Source of the DNA: SpSt-333 sp040751955
GTDB lineage: Bacteria; Bacteroidota; Ignavibacteria; UBA10030; UBA8401
Assembly (NCBI GenBank): GCA_040751955.1
Contig: JBFMFY010000006.1
Coordinates: 28,504 to 92,503 of the forward strand
Direction of reading: 5' to 3'
Length of the DNA: 64,000 bases
In this document: in pieces, positions 35,739 to 44,219 of the stretch
How the letters are laid out: each line of letters starts with the position of its first letter
Position numbering within the stretch: position 1 is the stretch's first letter
Translations under genes and position numbers: made by a program
Notes under the pieces: model-generated
What the model saw: the letters and a program-made list of their open reading frames with translations, nothing else
The model's database searches: none
What the model was told of the DNA's origin: nothing

Positions 35739-37094
35739 ATGCACATGGTAGAAGTGACTAAACATTACGTTTCTGAATTTCAAGCGTTTGAAAAAAACGG
35801 CGCCCGCAATGCGCCGGCATGGGTGCATGACCTTCGCAAAGATGGATTGACTATTTTCAACCAACTTGGATTCCCGACGACAAAGCAGGAAGAGTGGAAG
35901 TACACGAACGTTACACCCATCGCAAAAGGAACGTTTAAGTATTCCGGTTCGGCGGTAACCATCGACGACGAAGTCATAAAGAATTTTTTGCTCGACGGTG
36001 TTGAGCAATTTGTACTGACGTTTGTCAACGGTCATTTTGTTCCGGAACAGTCGCAAACGAACGGGCTGCCGGAAGGTGTTATTGTTCAGAATCTTATCAA
36101 CGCTTACGCTGCGCAAGAAAATATTATTCAGGAAAATCTTTCCCGTTACGCGACGCATCAAAAGAATCCGTTTACTGCGTTGAATACGGCGTTCATCAAC
36201 GATGGCGCCTTCATCCATGTTCCTGCGCACATTGCCGTTGAAAAACCGATTCACTTGCTTTTCCTCTCGACGAAAAACGTGAATGATCAATCGGCATCAT
36301 ATATCAGGAATCTCATCGTCGTTGAAGAGGGAGCAAAAGCTAATATTCTCCTCAGCTATCGTTCTGCTGGAGAGCATCGAAATCTCACAAACTCCGTAAC
36401 TGAAGTTATCGCAAAGAAGGACAGTGCTGTGGAGGTTGTGAAGGTTCAAAAGGAAAGCGAATCAGCATTCCATATTGATAATTTCCATGCTCACCAACAT
36501 GAGACAAGCGACGTCAGAGTATTTTCGCTGGCGCTTGGCGGCGCTATTGCGCGCAACGATATGAGCGTGATCATCGACGGCGAAGCGGCGGAATGTAATT
36601 TGAACGGATTGTACATCGTGGCGGGAGAGCAATTGATCGATCATCACACATTCATGCATCACATTCATCCCAATTGCCCGAGCCATGAATTGTTCAAAGG
36701 TATTTTAACAGACAACGCGCGCGCCGTGTTTAACGGAAAGGTGTACGTTGAATCCGAAGCGCAAAAGACAGATTCAAAGCAGACAAACAGGAATCTGCTG
36801 CTCTCCGATACTGCGATTGTAGATACAAAACCGGAACTGGAGATTTTTGCAGATGATGTGAAATGTACTCACGGCGCTGCGGTCGGCGGTATGAATGAAT
36901 CTCATTCATTTTATTTAAAGACGCGCGGCATCACGGAGGAGAGTGCGAAAGGAATACTCACCGTCGGATTTGCGGCTGAAGCAACTTCGAAGATCGTGCA
37001 TCCGGCGCTTCGACGCCATGTCGATCTGCTCGTGGTTGAACATCTCCGAGAGAAACTTCATTCGGCAAGTTTGCCGGATATTGTCCATGCATAA
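35739..37094 (+). CDS. sufD: Fe-S cluster assembly protein SufD
   Basis: The 451-aa SufB paralogue forms the SufBCD complex. Motifs: GFPTTKQEEWKYTNVTPI, NTAFINDGAFIHVPAHI, and the conserved C-terminal KCTHGAAVGG. Candidate starts are ATG at 35739 or 35745; AAGGAA at 35730-35734 fits either, and the difference is two residues. It ends 3 bp before sufS. Confidence 0.95.
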   Translation: MHMVEVTKHYVSEFQAFEKNGARNAPAWVHDLRKDGLTIFNQLGFPTTKQEEWKYTNVTPIAKGTFKYSGSAVTIDDEVIKNFLLDGVEQFVLTFVNGHFVPEQSQTNGLPEGVIVQNLINAYAAQENIIQENLSRYATHQKNPFTALNTAFINDGAFIHVPAHIAVEKPIHLLFLSTKNVNDQSASYIRNLIVVEEGAKANILLSYRSAGEHRNLTNSVTEVIAKKDSAVEVVKVQKESESAFHIDNFHAHQHETSDVRVFSLALGGAIARNDMSVIIDGEAAECNLNGLYIVAGEQLIDHHTFMHHIHPNCPSHELFKGILTDNARAVFNGKVYVESEAQKTDSKQTNRNLLLSDTAIVDTKPELEIFADDVKCTHGAAVGGMNESHSFYLKTRGITEESAKGILTVGFAAEATSKIVHPALRRHVDLLVVEHLREKLHSASLPDIVHA

Positions 37095-37097
37095 ACG

Positions 37098-38339
37098 ATG
37101 ACAACACTTGAAAAAGAAATAGCGTTTGATGTATCGACTGTTCGAAAGGATTTCCCGATCCTCTCTTCGTCAGTGCACGGTAAGCCGCTCGTCTATCTTG
37201 ACAATGCGGCGACAACACAGAAACCGCAGATCGTTCTCGATACATTGATCAAATATTACACGGAACAGAATTCTAACATTCACCGCGGTGTCCATCATCT
37301 TAGTGAAGTAGCAACCTTTGAATATGAAAAGGCGCGCGGGAAGGTGAAGAATCTGCTCAACGCTGCAGATGGCAAAGAAATCGTCTTCACAAAAGGAACG
37401 ACGGACGGTATCAATCTTGTAGCGCACAGTTACGGAAGAAAATTCGTTACTACCGGCGATGAGGTGATCATCTCTGCGATGGAGCATCATTCGAATATCG
37501 TTCCGTGGCAGTTGTTGTGTGAAGAACGCGGTGCAAAGCTCAACGTTATTCCGATGAGCGATGAGGGTGAACTTCTCATGAACGAATTTGAAAAGATGCT
37601 CACGCCGAAAACGAAGATTGTTTCCGTTGTCTATGTTTCGAATTCGCTTGGCACTATCAACCCGATTAAAAAAATTATCGACCTTGCTCATGCAAACGGA
37701 ACTCCGGTCCTCATCGACGGTGCACAGTCTGTGGCGCACATGAAAGTGGATGTAAGAGCGCTCGATTGTGATTTTTTTGTTTTTTCCGGACATAAAATAT
37801 TCGGTCCGACGGGAATCGGCGCGTTGTATGGGAAAAGTGAGTGGCTCGAAAAGATGATCCCGTATCAAGGGGGCGGCGATATGATTCGCTCCGTGACGTT
37901 TGAGAAAACAACGTTCAACGATCTTCCATTTAAATTTGAGGCGGGGACACCCAATATCGCGGGAGGTATCGGTCTCGGTGCTGCAATCGATTATGTGCAA
38001 AAGATCGGTTTTGAAGCAATCGGCGAATATGAACATGAATTGTTGGAATACGGCAGTGATATATTGCAATCGGTACACGGTTTGAGAATTATAGGGACTG
38101 CGAAAGAGAAGGCGAGTGTCATTTCATTTGTAATGGAGAATGCTCACCCGCACGATATAGGAACAATATTGGATAGAGAAGGGATTGCCATTCGCACCGG
38201 ACACCACTGCACTCAACCGGTGATGCTAAGATTCGGAATACCGGCAACGGCACGAGCTTCGTTATCTTTATACAATACTAAAGAAGAGATTGATGCTCTC
38301 GTCTGCGGGATTGAGAAAGTGAAGGAGATCTTCGGATGA
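37098..38339 (+). CDS. sufS: Cysteine desulfurase, SufS type
   Basis: This 413-aa PLP enzyme has the SufS (group II) features: VYLDNAATTQKP, NSNIHRGVHHLSE, the PLP lysine in FSGHKIFGPTG, and the active-site cysteine C371 in RTGHHCTQPVM. It normally passes sulfur to SufU, which is encoded directly after it with a 4-bp overlap. The operon thus encodes two desulfurases of different classes. Confidence 0.96.
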   Translation: MTTLEKEIAFDVSTVRKDFPILSSSVHGKPLVYLDNAATTQKPQIVLDTLIKYYTEQNSNIHRGVHHLSEVATFEYEKARGKVKNLLNAADGKEIVFTKGTTDGINLVAHSYGRKFVTTGDEVIISAMEHHSNIVPWQLLCEERGAKLNVIPMSDEGELLMNEFEKMLTPKTKIVSVVYVSNSLGTINPIKKIIDLAHANGTPVLIDGAQSVAHMKVDVRALDCDFFVFSGHKIFGPTGIGALYGKSEWLEKMIPYQGGGDMIRSVTFEKTTFNDLPFKFEAGTPNIAGGIGLGAAIDYVQKIGFEAIGEYEHELLEYGSDILQSVHGLRIIGTAKEKASVISFVMENAHPHDIGTILDREGIAIRTGHHCTQPVMLRFGIPATARASLSLYNTKEEIDALVCGIEKVKEIFG

Positions 38340-38800
38340 GTGAAGTGAATGAACTGTATCAGCAATTGATACTGGAACACAACAAGTCGCCGCGGAATTT
38401 CAAAAAGATTGAGAATGCAACACACGACGCCGATGGGTACAATCCATTGTGCGGAGATCACTATCATGTCTGGCTGAAATTGGAAGGAGATAGAATCGCC
38501 GATATCGGATTTCAGGGAAATGGCTGTGCGATTTCAAAATCATCGGCTTCAATGATGACAACTGCCGTCAAGGGTACTACTATTCAGGAGGCGAAGGAGA
38601 TGTTCGAGAAATTCCATTCGGTCATTATGACTAAGATTGGAGATGAGATTCCGGAGGAAAAAGTTGAAGAATTAGGGAGTCTCGGTGCGCTGGTGGGTGT
38701 TCGGGAGTTTCCTGCACGCATTAAATGCGCAAGCCTGGCATGGCATACGTTGAATGCAGCGCTGAACAATTCACAAAAGAGTGTATCAACAGAGAATTGA
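38336..38800 (+). CDS. sufU: Sulfur-transfer protein SufU
   Basis: This 154-aa IscU-like protein has the SufU arrangement: C39-G-D41 (NPLCGDHY), C64 (GNGCAISKSSASMM) and C131 (RIKCASLAWHTL). These C, D, C and C ligands bind the zinc ion used for sulfur transfer from SufS. An insertion of about 20 residues relative to IscU, also typical of SufU, separates C64 from C131. Confidence 0.94.
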   Translation: MSEVNELYQQLILEHNKSPRNFKKIENATHDADGYNPLCGDHYHVWLKLEGDRIADIGFQGNGCAISKSSASMMTTAVKGTTIQEAKEMFEKFHSVIMTKIGDEIPEEKVEELGSLGALVGVREFPARIKCASLAWHTLNAALNNSQKSVSTEN

Positions 38801-38802
38801 CA

Positions 38803-39162
38803 ATGGAAACGAATCACTTACCACAATCGACAGGACAAGGCGAAATCAGCACGCTCGAGAAGATGATCGTGAAGGAACAGATCACAGAGCAGATCAGAAC
38901 AGTGTACGATCCTGAAATTCCCGTAAACATTTACGAAATGGGAATGGTGTACGATATTGATGTGAAAAATGACGGCGTTGTCGATATCACGATGACGTTG
39001 ACCTCACCTTCCTGTCCCGCAGCGCAGGTGATTCCCGTAGAAGTGAAACAAAAAGCGGAGATGGTGAAGGGAGTTACGCAGGCGAATGTGAATATTGTGT
39101 GGGAACCCCGGTGGGATCCGAGTATGATGTCCGAAGAAGCACGGTTAACATTAGGCATGTGA
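38803..39162 (+). CDS. sufT: MIP18/DUF59 family Fe-S assembly protein (SufT-like)
   Basis: The product is 119 aa. It has the DUF59 core DPEIPVNIYEMGMVYDIDV and TSPSCPAAQVIPVEV, with the conserved cysteine. Such proteins help mature Fe-S proteins. The start is ATG at 38803, 2 bp after the sufU stop; a longer frame to 38725 runs back into sufU and is rejected. It ends the operon. Confidence 0.9.
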   Translation: METNHLPQSTGQGEISTLEKMIVKEQITEQIRTVYDPEIPVNIYEMGMVYDIDVKNDGVVDITMTLTSPSCPAAQVIPVEVKQKAEMVKGVTQANVNIVWEPRWDPSMMSEEARLTLGM

Positions 39163-39211
39163 ATTGTAAAAATTCCCAAATCTTTATGATTTTGAAAATC
39201 TGATTATAAGT

Positions 39212-39943
39212 ATGAAATCAAACAGGCGCACATTTCTTCAAACTTCGGTTTCGCTCGCAGCAGGTTCACTGGCGAGTATGCTGTCACTTTCTGCAAACGA
39301 ACTTCACCAAACACAAAAGGAGAATAAATCTATGGCACACGAACTTGCACCGCTCCCGTACGCATTTGATGCTCTCGAACCATACATTGATGCAAAAACG
39401 ATGGAAATCCATCACGGCAAGCATCATGCAGCATATGTTACCAATCTGAACAATGCACTGAAAGATCACGCGGATCTTCAATCGAAATCCGCGGTTGAAC
39501 TCATTTCCAATTTGAACGCCGTTCCTGAATCAATCCGTACCGCGGTGCGAAATAATGCCGGCGGACATGTGAACCACACAACATTCTGGCAGCAATTGAA
39601 GAAAGACATTGCGTTCCCGGCTTCAAGCAAACTCGGGAGTGCGATCGCTTCAACATTTGGATCGTTCGATTCGTTCAAGGAGCAGTTCAACAAAGCAGGG
39701 CTCGGGCGTTTCGGTTCCGGCTGGGCGTGGCTCATTGTTGACGGCGGCAAGCTCACCATTACTTCAACCCCGAATCAGGATTCGCCGATCATGGATGGAA
39801 AGAAACCGATTCTCGGCGTTGACGTGTGGGAACATGCGTATTATCTGAAATATCAAAATCGTCGTGCCGATTATCTTACAGCGATCTGGAGTGTCATCAA
39901 TTGGGATGATGTTGCTGCGCGGTACGAACAAGCGATGAAGTAG
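39212..39943 (+). CDS. sod: Superoxide dismutase (Fe/Mn), with Tat signal and second internal start
   Basis: The full 243-aa frame begins MKSNRRTFLQTSVSLAAGSLASMLS, a twin-arginine signal, so this form would be exported folded. Metal ligands are the histidine of MEIHHGKHHAAY, HTTFW, and the DVWEHAYY aspartate and histidine. An in-frame ATG at 39332 (MAHELAPLPY) is where ordinary cytoplasmic SODs start, and it has its own AAAAGGAG 9 bases upstream. One gene may therefore make a Tat-exported and a cytoplasmic enzyme (203 aa). Confidence 0.93.
   Translation: MKSNRRTFLQTSVSLAAGSLASMLSLSANELHQTQKENKSMAHELAPLPYAFDALEPYIDAKTMEIHHGKHHAAYVTNLNNALKDHADLQSKSAVELISNLNAVPESIRTAVRNNAGGHVNHTTFWQQLKKDIAFPASSKLGSAIASTFGSFDSFKEQFNKAGLGRFGSGWAWLIVDGGKLTITSTPNQDSPIMDGKKPILGVDVWEHAYYLKYQNRRADYLTAIWSVINWDDVAARYEQAMK
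39315..39322 (+). promoter_or_regulatory. Internal Shine-Dalgarno for a shorter SOD
   Basis: AAAAGGAG at 39315-39322 lies 9 bases before the in-frame ATG at 39332, inside the signal-peptide coding region. It is stronger than anything before the upstream ATG at 39212. Confidence 0.6.
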
Positions 39944-39956
39944 TTGATCTGTTTTG

Positions 39957-40005
39957 TCGTTGAGTAGTTGAGTACAGTGCACTCAGGATCTCAATTACTC
40001 AACGA
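39957..40005. repeat. Long stem-loop downstream of the SOD gene
   Basis: TCGTTGAGTAGTTGAG (39957-39972) pairs with CTCAATTACTCAACGA (39990-40005): 16 bp with a single G-U pair and a 17-base loop. The left arm contains a tandem GTTGAGTA. It may act as a 3'-end structure of the sod message or be a dispersed repeat. There is no T-tract directly after it. Confidence 0.65.
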
Positions 40006-40038
40006 CTCATCTACTCCATTACATCAATTTGATTTTTC

Positions 40039-40680
40039 ATGTTAGAACAAAATCTTCCTACCGAAATACTTCCGTTGTTCCCGCTCAATGTTGTTCTATT
40101 TCCGCAGTCGCAATTGCCGCTTCACATCTTTGAAGAACGGTATAAAACACTCATCGGCGAATGCATTACGTACGATATCGTTTTCGGCATCAACTTCGTG
40201 CACGAACAGCAAATCCGTTCCATCGGATGTACGGCAAGAGTGAAAGAAGTCACGAAGCGTTACGGGGATGGGCGCATGGATATTGTGGTAGAAGGGGTGC
40301 GAAGATATACGTTGCACAATCTCGTCGAAGCGCCGCATCCGTATCAATCCGGACGCGTGTCATGGTACGATGATGTAGATAAAATCGCCGATGAAGATTT
40401 GCGGCTCCGCACGGTTGAATTGCATAACACATTCGTGAGAACGGTCTTCAACGGTTCGGTGCATGAGGTCTCTGTGGACGATGTCAGAAGAACGAGATCG
40501 TTTCATTTGGTGCAGAAGTCGGGTCTTGATCTGCTGCAGCGGCAGGTATTTCTTTCGATGAACTCGGAGAACAACCGGCTGAAGTTTTTAGTCAACCACC
40601 TTGAGTCGATGCTGCCGCTGCTGGTTTCAAAAAAGAAGACAGAGGAGCTCGCAAAAAACGACGGGTACCTTCAAGAATAA
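40039..40680 (+). CDS. LON peptidase substrate-binding domain protein
   Basis: The 213-aa protein matches the N-terminal (LAN) domain of Lon: LPLFPLNVVLFPQSQLPLHIFEERYKTL, IGCTARVKEV and DGRMDIVVEGVRRY. It has no AAA or protease domain. Such stand-alone proteins are common and of unknown function, possibly adaptors. It lies alone, 95 bp after the SOD gene. Confidence 0.87.
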   Translation: MLEQNLPTEILPLFPLNVVLFPQSQLPLHIFEERYKTLIGECITYDIVFGINFVHEQQIRSIGCTARVKEVTKRYGDGRMDIVVEGVRRYTLHNLVEAPHPYQSGRVSWYDDVDKIADEDLRLRTVELHNTFVRTVFNGSVHEVSVDDVRRTRSFHLVQKSGLDLLQRQVFLSMNSENNRLKFLVNHLESMLPLLVSKKKTEELAKNDGYLQE

Positions 40681-40719
40681 ACTTGCAATACAACCGACTC
40701 TTCAGTAAGTTATAGCCGC

Positions 40720-40914
40720 ATGGAAGCTGAGAAGAAAGAAATCAAAAAGATTCCATCATTGTTGGCTGCCATGGAGCAGATTGAAGTTGACGTTCAAGAG
40801 ACGGTCAACCATTACTGGAATTTCTGCGTGAACTGCGGAACTCAACTCGACAGCAGAAAATGCAAATTGTTTTGTCCCAAATGCGGATTCTATCATAATT
40901 GCAGTGAACCTTAA
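40720..40914 (+). CDS. Small zinc-ribbon protein, unknown
   Basis: The 64-aa product ends with a zinc ribbon: CVNCG, then C, CPKCG and a last C (YHNCSEP). The N-terminal half is helical and charged. No function is known. It lies between the LON-domain gene and a very small basic gene. Confidence 0.7.
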   Translation: MEAEKKEIKKIPSLLAAMEQIEVDVQETVNHYWNFCVNCGTQLDSRKCKLFCPKCGFYHNCSEP

Positions 40915-40938
40915 TCAAACTACATCAGAGGAGTACTT

Positions 40939-41040
40939 GTGAACAAAAAGGGATATCGTGTTGCACGGAAGCATCGTAAGAAACGTGCAAAGATGAAAGA
41001 AAAAGCACGCGCAATGCGTGCCCAAAAGAAAGCGCAGTAA
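40939..41040 (+). CDS. 33-aa highly basic protein
   Basis: This ORF starts with GTG (40939), preceded by AGAGGAG 5 bases upstream, and ends with TAA at 41038-41040. Sixteen of its 33 residues are lysine or arginine (GYRVARKHRKKRAKMKEKA). It is followed by a terminator with a GC-rich stem, which supports a real transcript. Its size and charge are those of very small ribosome-associated proteins; I cannot assign a family. Confidence 0.6.
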   Translation: MNKKGYRVARKHRKKRAKMKEKARAMRAQKKAQ

Positions 41041-41071
41041 CAACAGCCCCGCAGATGCGGGGTTTGTTGTT
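41041..41071 (+). terminator. Rho-independent terminator after the small basic gene
   Basis: CCCCGC (41047-41052), loop AGAT, GCGGGG (41057-41062), then TTTGTTGTT. The outer AACAACA/TTTGTTGTT bases extend the stem. Confidence 0.8.
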
Positions 41072-41204
41072 CTATAAAATAGACCGTACACCTTGTGAGG
41101 GGGTTAGCGTATGCTGTGAGTAATCTTCGCACGGTTCTTTTGTTGATAAGAATAATTGTCTTTCCCTTTTTGCATATCGCTCAACCTTTCGATATTTTAC
41201 GCTT

Positions 41205-42071
41205 ATGAACGCTGTCGCAGACCGAAAAATGATCATTGACGGAAAGCTATTCGATTTCACGAAACGCACTTTTATCATGGGTGTGTTGAACGTGACGCCC
41301 GATTCCTTTTCCGACGGTGGCAAATACATTGATCCGCATCGCGCGGTCGCACGCGCCATGCAGATGATCGAAGAAGGATCTGACATTATCGATGTCGGCG
41401 GCGAATCGACACGTCCGCGGGGAATGTACGGTGAAGGAGCAAAAAAAATTTCTGCGGAAGAGGAGGTGGAACGGGTTATACCTGTGATACAGAAAATCCG
41501 CAGCTCCACAGATGCAGTGATTTCAATCGATACGTACAAATCGACTGTGGCTGAAGAAGCATTGCGTGCAGGTGCTTCGATTGTGAACGATATCAGCGGA
41601 TTGAAGTTCGATCCTGCCGTGGCAAGCGTGGCAGCGCGGTACAATGCAGCTCTTGTGTTGATGCACATTCAGGGAACACCCGAGACGATGCAACAGAACC
41701 CGACGTACGCCGATGTCGTTCATGAAGTCAAAGAAGAATTGAGACAATCAATTGAAAATGCAAAATCAGCAAGCGTTGAAAATATTATTGTCGATCCGGG
41801 CATTGGATTCGGAAAAAATCTCGATCACAATTTGACCCTGTTGAAACATCTTGCGGAATTTCAAGAACTGGGTTATCCGGTGTTGGTTGGAACGTCGAGA
41901 AAGGGTTTCATCGGCGTGCTGCTCGACCTTCCGGTCGATCAAAGGATCGAAGGGACTGCAGCGTCGGTTGCCGTTGCAATCATGAACGGCGCGCAGATTG
42001 TCCGCGTGCATGATGTGAAAGAAATGAAACGAATTGCGATCATAGCAGACGCGATTAAGAACGCACGATAA
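41205..42071 (+). CDS. folP: Dihydropteroate synthase
   Basis: This 288-aa folate enzyme joins p-aminobenzoate to dihydropterin diphosphate. Motifs: FIMGVLNVTPDSFSDGG, DIIDVGGESTRP, SIDTYKS, VNDISGLKFDP, LMHIQGTP, DPGIGFGK, VGTSRKGFIG and RVHDVKE. About 130 bp without a gene precede it. Its stop overlaps cdaA by 1 bp. Confidence 0.96.
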   Translation: MNAVADRKMIIDGKLFDFTKRTFIMGVLNVTPDSFSDGGKYIDPHRAVARAMQMIEEGSDIIDVGGESTRPRGMYGEGAKKISAEEEVERVIPVIQKIRSSTDAVISIDTYKSTVAEEALRAGASIVNDISGLKFDPAVASVAARYNAALVLMHIQGTPETMQQNPTYADVVHEVKEELRQSIENAKSASVENIIVDPGIGFGKNLDHNLTLLKHLAEFQELGYPVLVGTSRKGFIGVLLDLPVDQRIEGTAASVAVAIMNGAQIVRVHDVKEMKRIAIIADAIKNAR

Positions 42072-42883
42072 TGGAACTATTTAAAATAGGATTTCTCACC
42101 GTAACGGTTGTCGATCTTGTCGATATCCTGCTGGTGACTTTCATTTTTTACAGTTTGTACCGCGGAATGAGAGGAACCGTAGCTGCACAGATCTTTGTCG
42201 GCTCCATCGTCATCGTTCTGCTGGCATTCATTGCGCAAGCCGCCAACCTGAAAGCGATGGGTTGGATTCTCCGGACATTGATGGATATTTGGGTCATTGC
42301 CTTCATCATTATTTTTCAACCGGAAATTCGCCGTTTGCTTTCGACCATTGCGCGGAACAGATTTGTAAGGATGTTTCTCCGGTTAAATGTGAACGAATCG
42401 ATCGAAGAGATCACTGCGGCAGCGCTGGAACTATCCAAAAAGAAACAAGGAGCGCTTATTATTATTGCCCGCGGTACCGGGATGAAATCGTTTGTTGAGA
42501 CCGGCATCGCATTGGGTGCGCTTATCAGTCGATCACTCTTATTGTCGATCTTTAACCCAAGATCGCCGCTGCATGATGGAGCTATCATTGTGAACGACAG
42601 GATTGTTGAAGCAGCCCGCTGCACACTTCCACTATCGGCTACCAATAGGATGGGAGATATGGCATTGGGAACGCGGCATCGAGCGGGGCTGGGAATTACG
42701 GAACAGACCGATGCAGTTGCTGTGATTGTTTCGGAAGAAACAGGAGCAATTTCAATTGCAGATAATGGTGAATTGAAATATAAAATTTCTGTCGCTGATC
42801 TCCGGAAAGAGCTGCGCGAACGTCTTGTTCTCTCCATGCAGCGTTCCATCCAGAATGTGAAGGAGGCGATCCGTCCGCAGTAA
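42071..42883 (+). CDS. cdaA: Diadenylate cyclase CdaA
   Basis: This 270-aa membrane enzyme makes cyclic di-AMP from two ATP. Three hydrophobic segments fill residues 8-85. The DAC domain (about 100-245) has GALIIIARGTG, the catalytic DGA motif (SPLHDGAIIV) and RHR (GTRHRAGLG). It follows folP with no gap. Cyclic di-AMP controls osmolyte and potassium transport and wall stress. The gene is adjacent to a glycosyltransferase, sharing the last base. Confidence 0.96.
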   Translation: MELFKIGFLTVTVVDLVDILLVTFIFYSLYRGMRGTVAAQIFVGSIVIVLLAFIAQAANLKAMGWILRTLMDIWVIAFIIIFQPEIRRLLSTIARNRFVRMFLRLNVNESIEEITAAALELSKKKQGALIIIARGTGMKSFVETGIALGALISRSLLLSIFNPRSPLHDGAIIVNDRIVEAARCTLPLSATNRMGDMALGTRHRAGLGITEQTDAVAVIVSEETGAISIADNGELKYKISVADLRKELRERLVLSMQRSIQNVKEAIRPQ

Positions 42884-43545
42884 TGAATCTCTTCGTCGTG
42901 ATTCCGGCATACAACGCCGCCGATACATTGTCCCCGCTTCTTGAACGAACCGTGCGATTTGTTCCCAAAACGAATATCATCGTTGTAAACGACGGGTCAG
43001 GTGATTCTACCGGCATAATTGCAGAGTCATTCGGTGTTTGCATTGTCACCCACCAGAAGAATAAAGGAAAAGGCGCCGCGCTTCAATCGGGATTCGATGC
43101 TGCACTGCAGCACGGCTGCGATGCGGTCATTACCATGGATGCCGATCTACAACATCAGCCGGAGGATATTCCCCGCTTTGCAGAATTGTATCTTGCTCGA
43201 GAGTACGACATCATCATCGGTAACCGGCTCCATAATAAAAAAGGGATGCCGTTTCACAGAGTGTTGTCGAATACGATTACCACTTTTTTGGTCAATGTGC
43301 GTACAGGAGCCTCTATTGCAGACAGTCAATCGGGTTTCCGATTCATTACTCGTCGAGTACTTGATAATGTGAAGATGCAGAGAATCGGATTCGAAGCAGA
43401 GACCGAGTTTCTGCTGAAAGCAGCGAAGCTGAAATTTTCGTTCGGTTCAATACCGATTGAGACTGTGTATGCCGGCGAAAAAAGCCATATGACGCATCTG
43501 CAAACAACAATTAATTTTGTCAAAGTGCTTTTTAAAGAATACTGA
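42883..43545 (+). CDS. Family 2 glycosyltransferase (dolichyl-phosphate-mannose-synthase-like)
   Basis: The 220-aa enzyme has the GT2 motifs VIPAYNAADTLSPLL, NDGSGDSTG, MDADLQHQPEDI (DxD-type) and SQSGFRFITRRVL. It has no membrane segment. By similarity it adds sugars to lipid carriers; the substrate is unknown. Confidence 0.88.
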   Translation: MNLFVVIPAYNAADTLSPLLERTVRFVPKTNIIVVNDGSGDSTGIIAESFGVCIVTHQKNKGKGAALQSGFDAALQHGCDAVITMDADLQHQPEDIPRFAELYLAREYDIIIGNRLHNKKGMPFHRVLSNTITTFLVNVRTGASIADSQSGFRFITRRVLDNVKMQRIGFEAETEFLLKAAKLKFSFGSIPIETVYAGEKSHMTHLQTTINFVKVLFKEY

Positions 43546-43546
43546 T

Positions 43547-44182
43547 ATGGGAAGATTTGAATCAGAACGAAAAGAATTGATTGAGATCTTAAAAGAAAAA
43601 GGGATCACAGACACGAATGTTCTTCAAGCAATCGGGAAAGTAGAACGTCATCTGTTTGTCGATCCGATGTTCATTAATCGCGCATATGAAGACAATGCTC
43701 TTCCGATCGGGAGTGAGCAGACCATCTCGCAGCCGTACACCGTTGCGTTCATGACGCAGGCATTGAAACCTGCGAAAGGAATGAAGGTGTTGGAAATAGG
43801 TACCGGTTCGGGATATCAATCCGCCGTCCTGGCATCAATCGGTTGCAGAGTCTTCACAATCGAACGGCATTTGAGTTTATTGATTACTGCGAGAAAAATG
43901 TTCGACAGGTTGCATCTGCATGTTGTATCAAAAGGGGGCGACGGTTCGATTGGGTGGAGCGAACATGCACCGTACGACGGGATCATTGTAACTGCCGGAT
44001 CACCTTCCATCCCCGAACCGCTTATCAACCAACTTGCTGAAGGTGGACGCATTGTGATTCCTGTCGGAGATCGGGACTCGCAGCAGCTCATCATCGGGAC
44101 AAAAATGAAAGACGCTCTCCTCAAAGAAGTTGTCGAAGGGTTTAAGTTTGTTCCCTTGATCGGCAAAAATGCCTGGAAGTGA
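43547..44182 (+). CDS. pcm: Protein-L-isoaspartate O-methyltransferase
   Basis: This 211-aa SAM enzyme repairs isoaspartyl damage in proteins. Motifs: LPIGSEQTISQPYTVAFMTQAL, VLEIGTGSGYQSAVLA (SAM site), YDGIIVTAGSPSIPEPL and GGRIVIPVG. The start is ATG at 43547, 1 bp after the glycosyltransferase stop; the longer frame to 43517 is not needed. Confidence 0.94.
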   Translation: MGRFESERKELIEILKEKGITDTNVLQAIGKVERHLFVDPMFINRAYEDNALPIGSEQTISQPYTVAFMTQALKPAKGMKVLEIGTGSGYQSAVLASIGCRVFTIERHLSLLITARKMFDRLHLHVVSKGGDGSIGWSEHAPYDGIIVTAGSPSIPEPLINQLAEGGRIVIPVGDRDSQQLIIGTKMKDALLKEVVEGFKFVPLIGKNAWK

Positions 44183-44219
44183 TTTTAGATTGTGAAATCT
44201 TAGATTGCATGATTACAAC

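Noticed and set aside
37170..38078. Long minus-strand open frame (about 300 codons) antisense to sufS
   Set aside because: It lies wholly within the well-supported sufS gene, has no family motifs and no ribosome site; it is a by-product of codon use.
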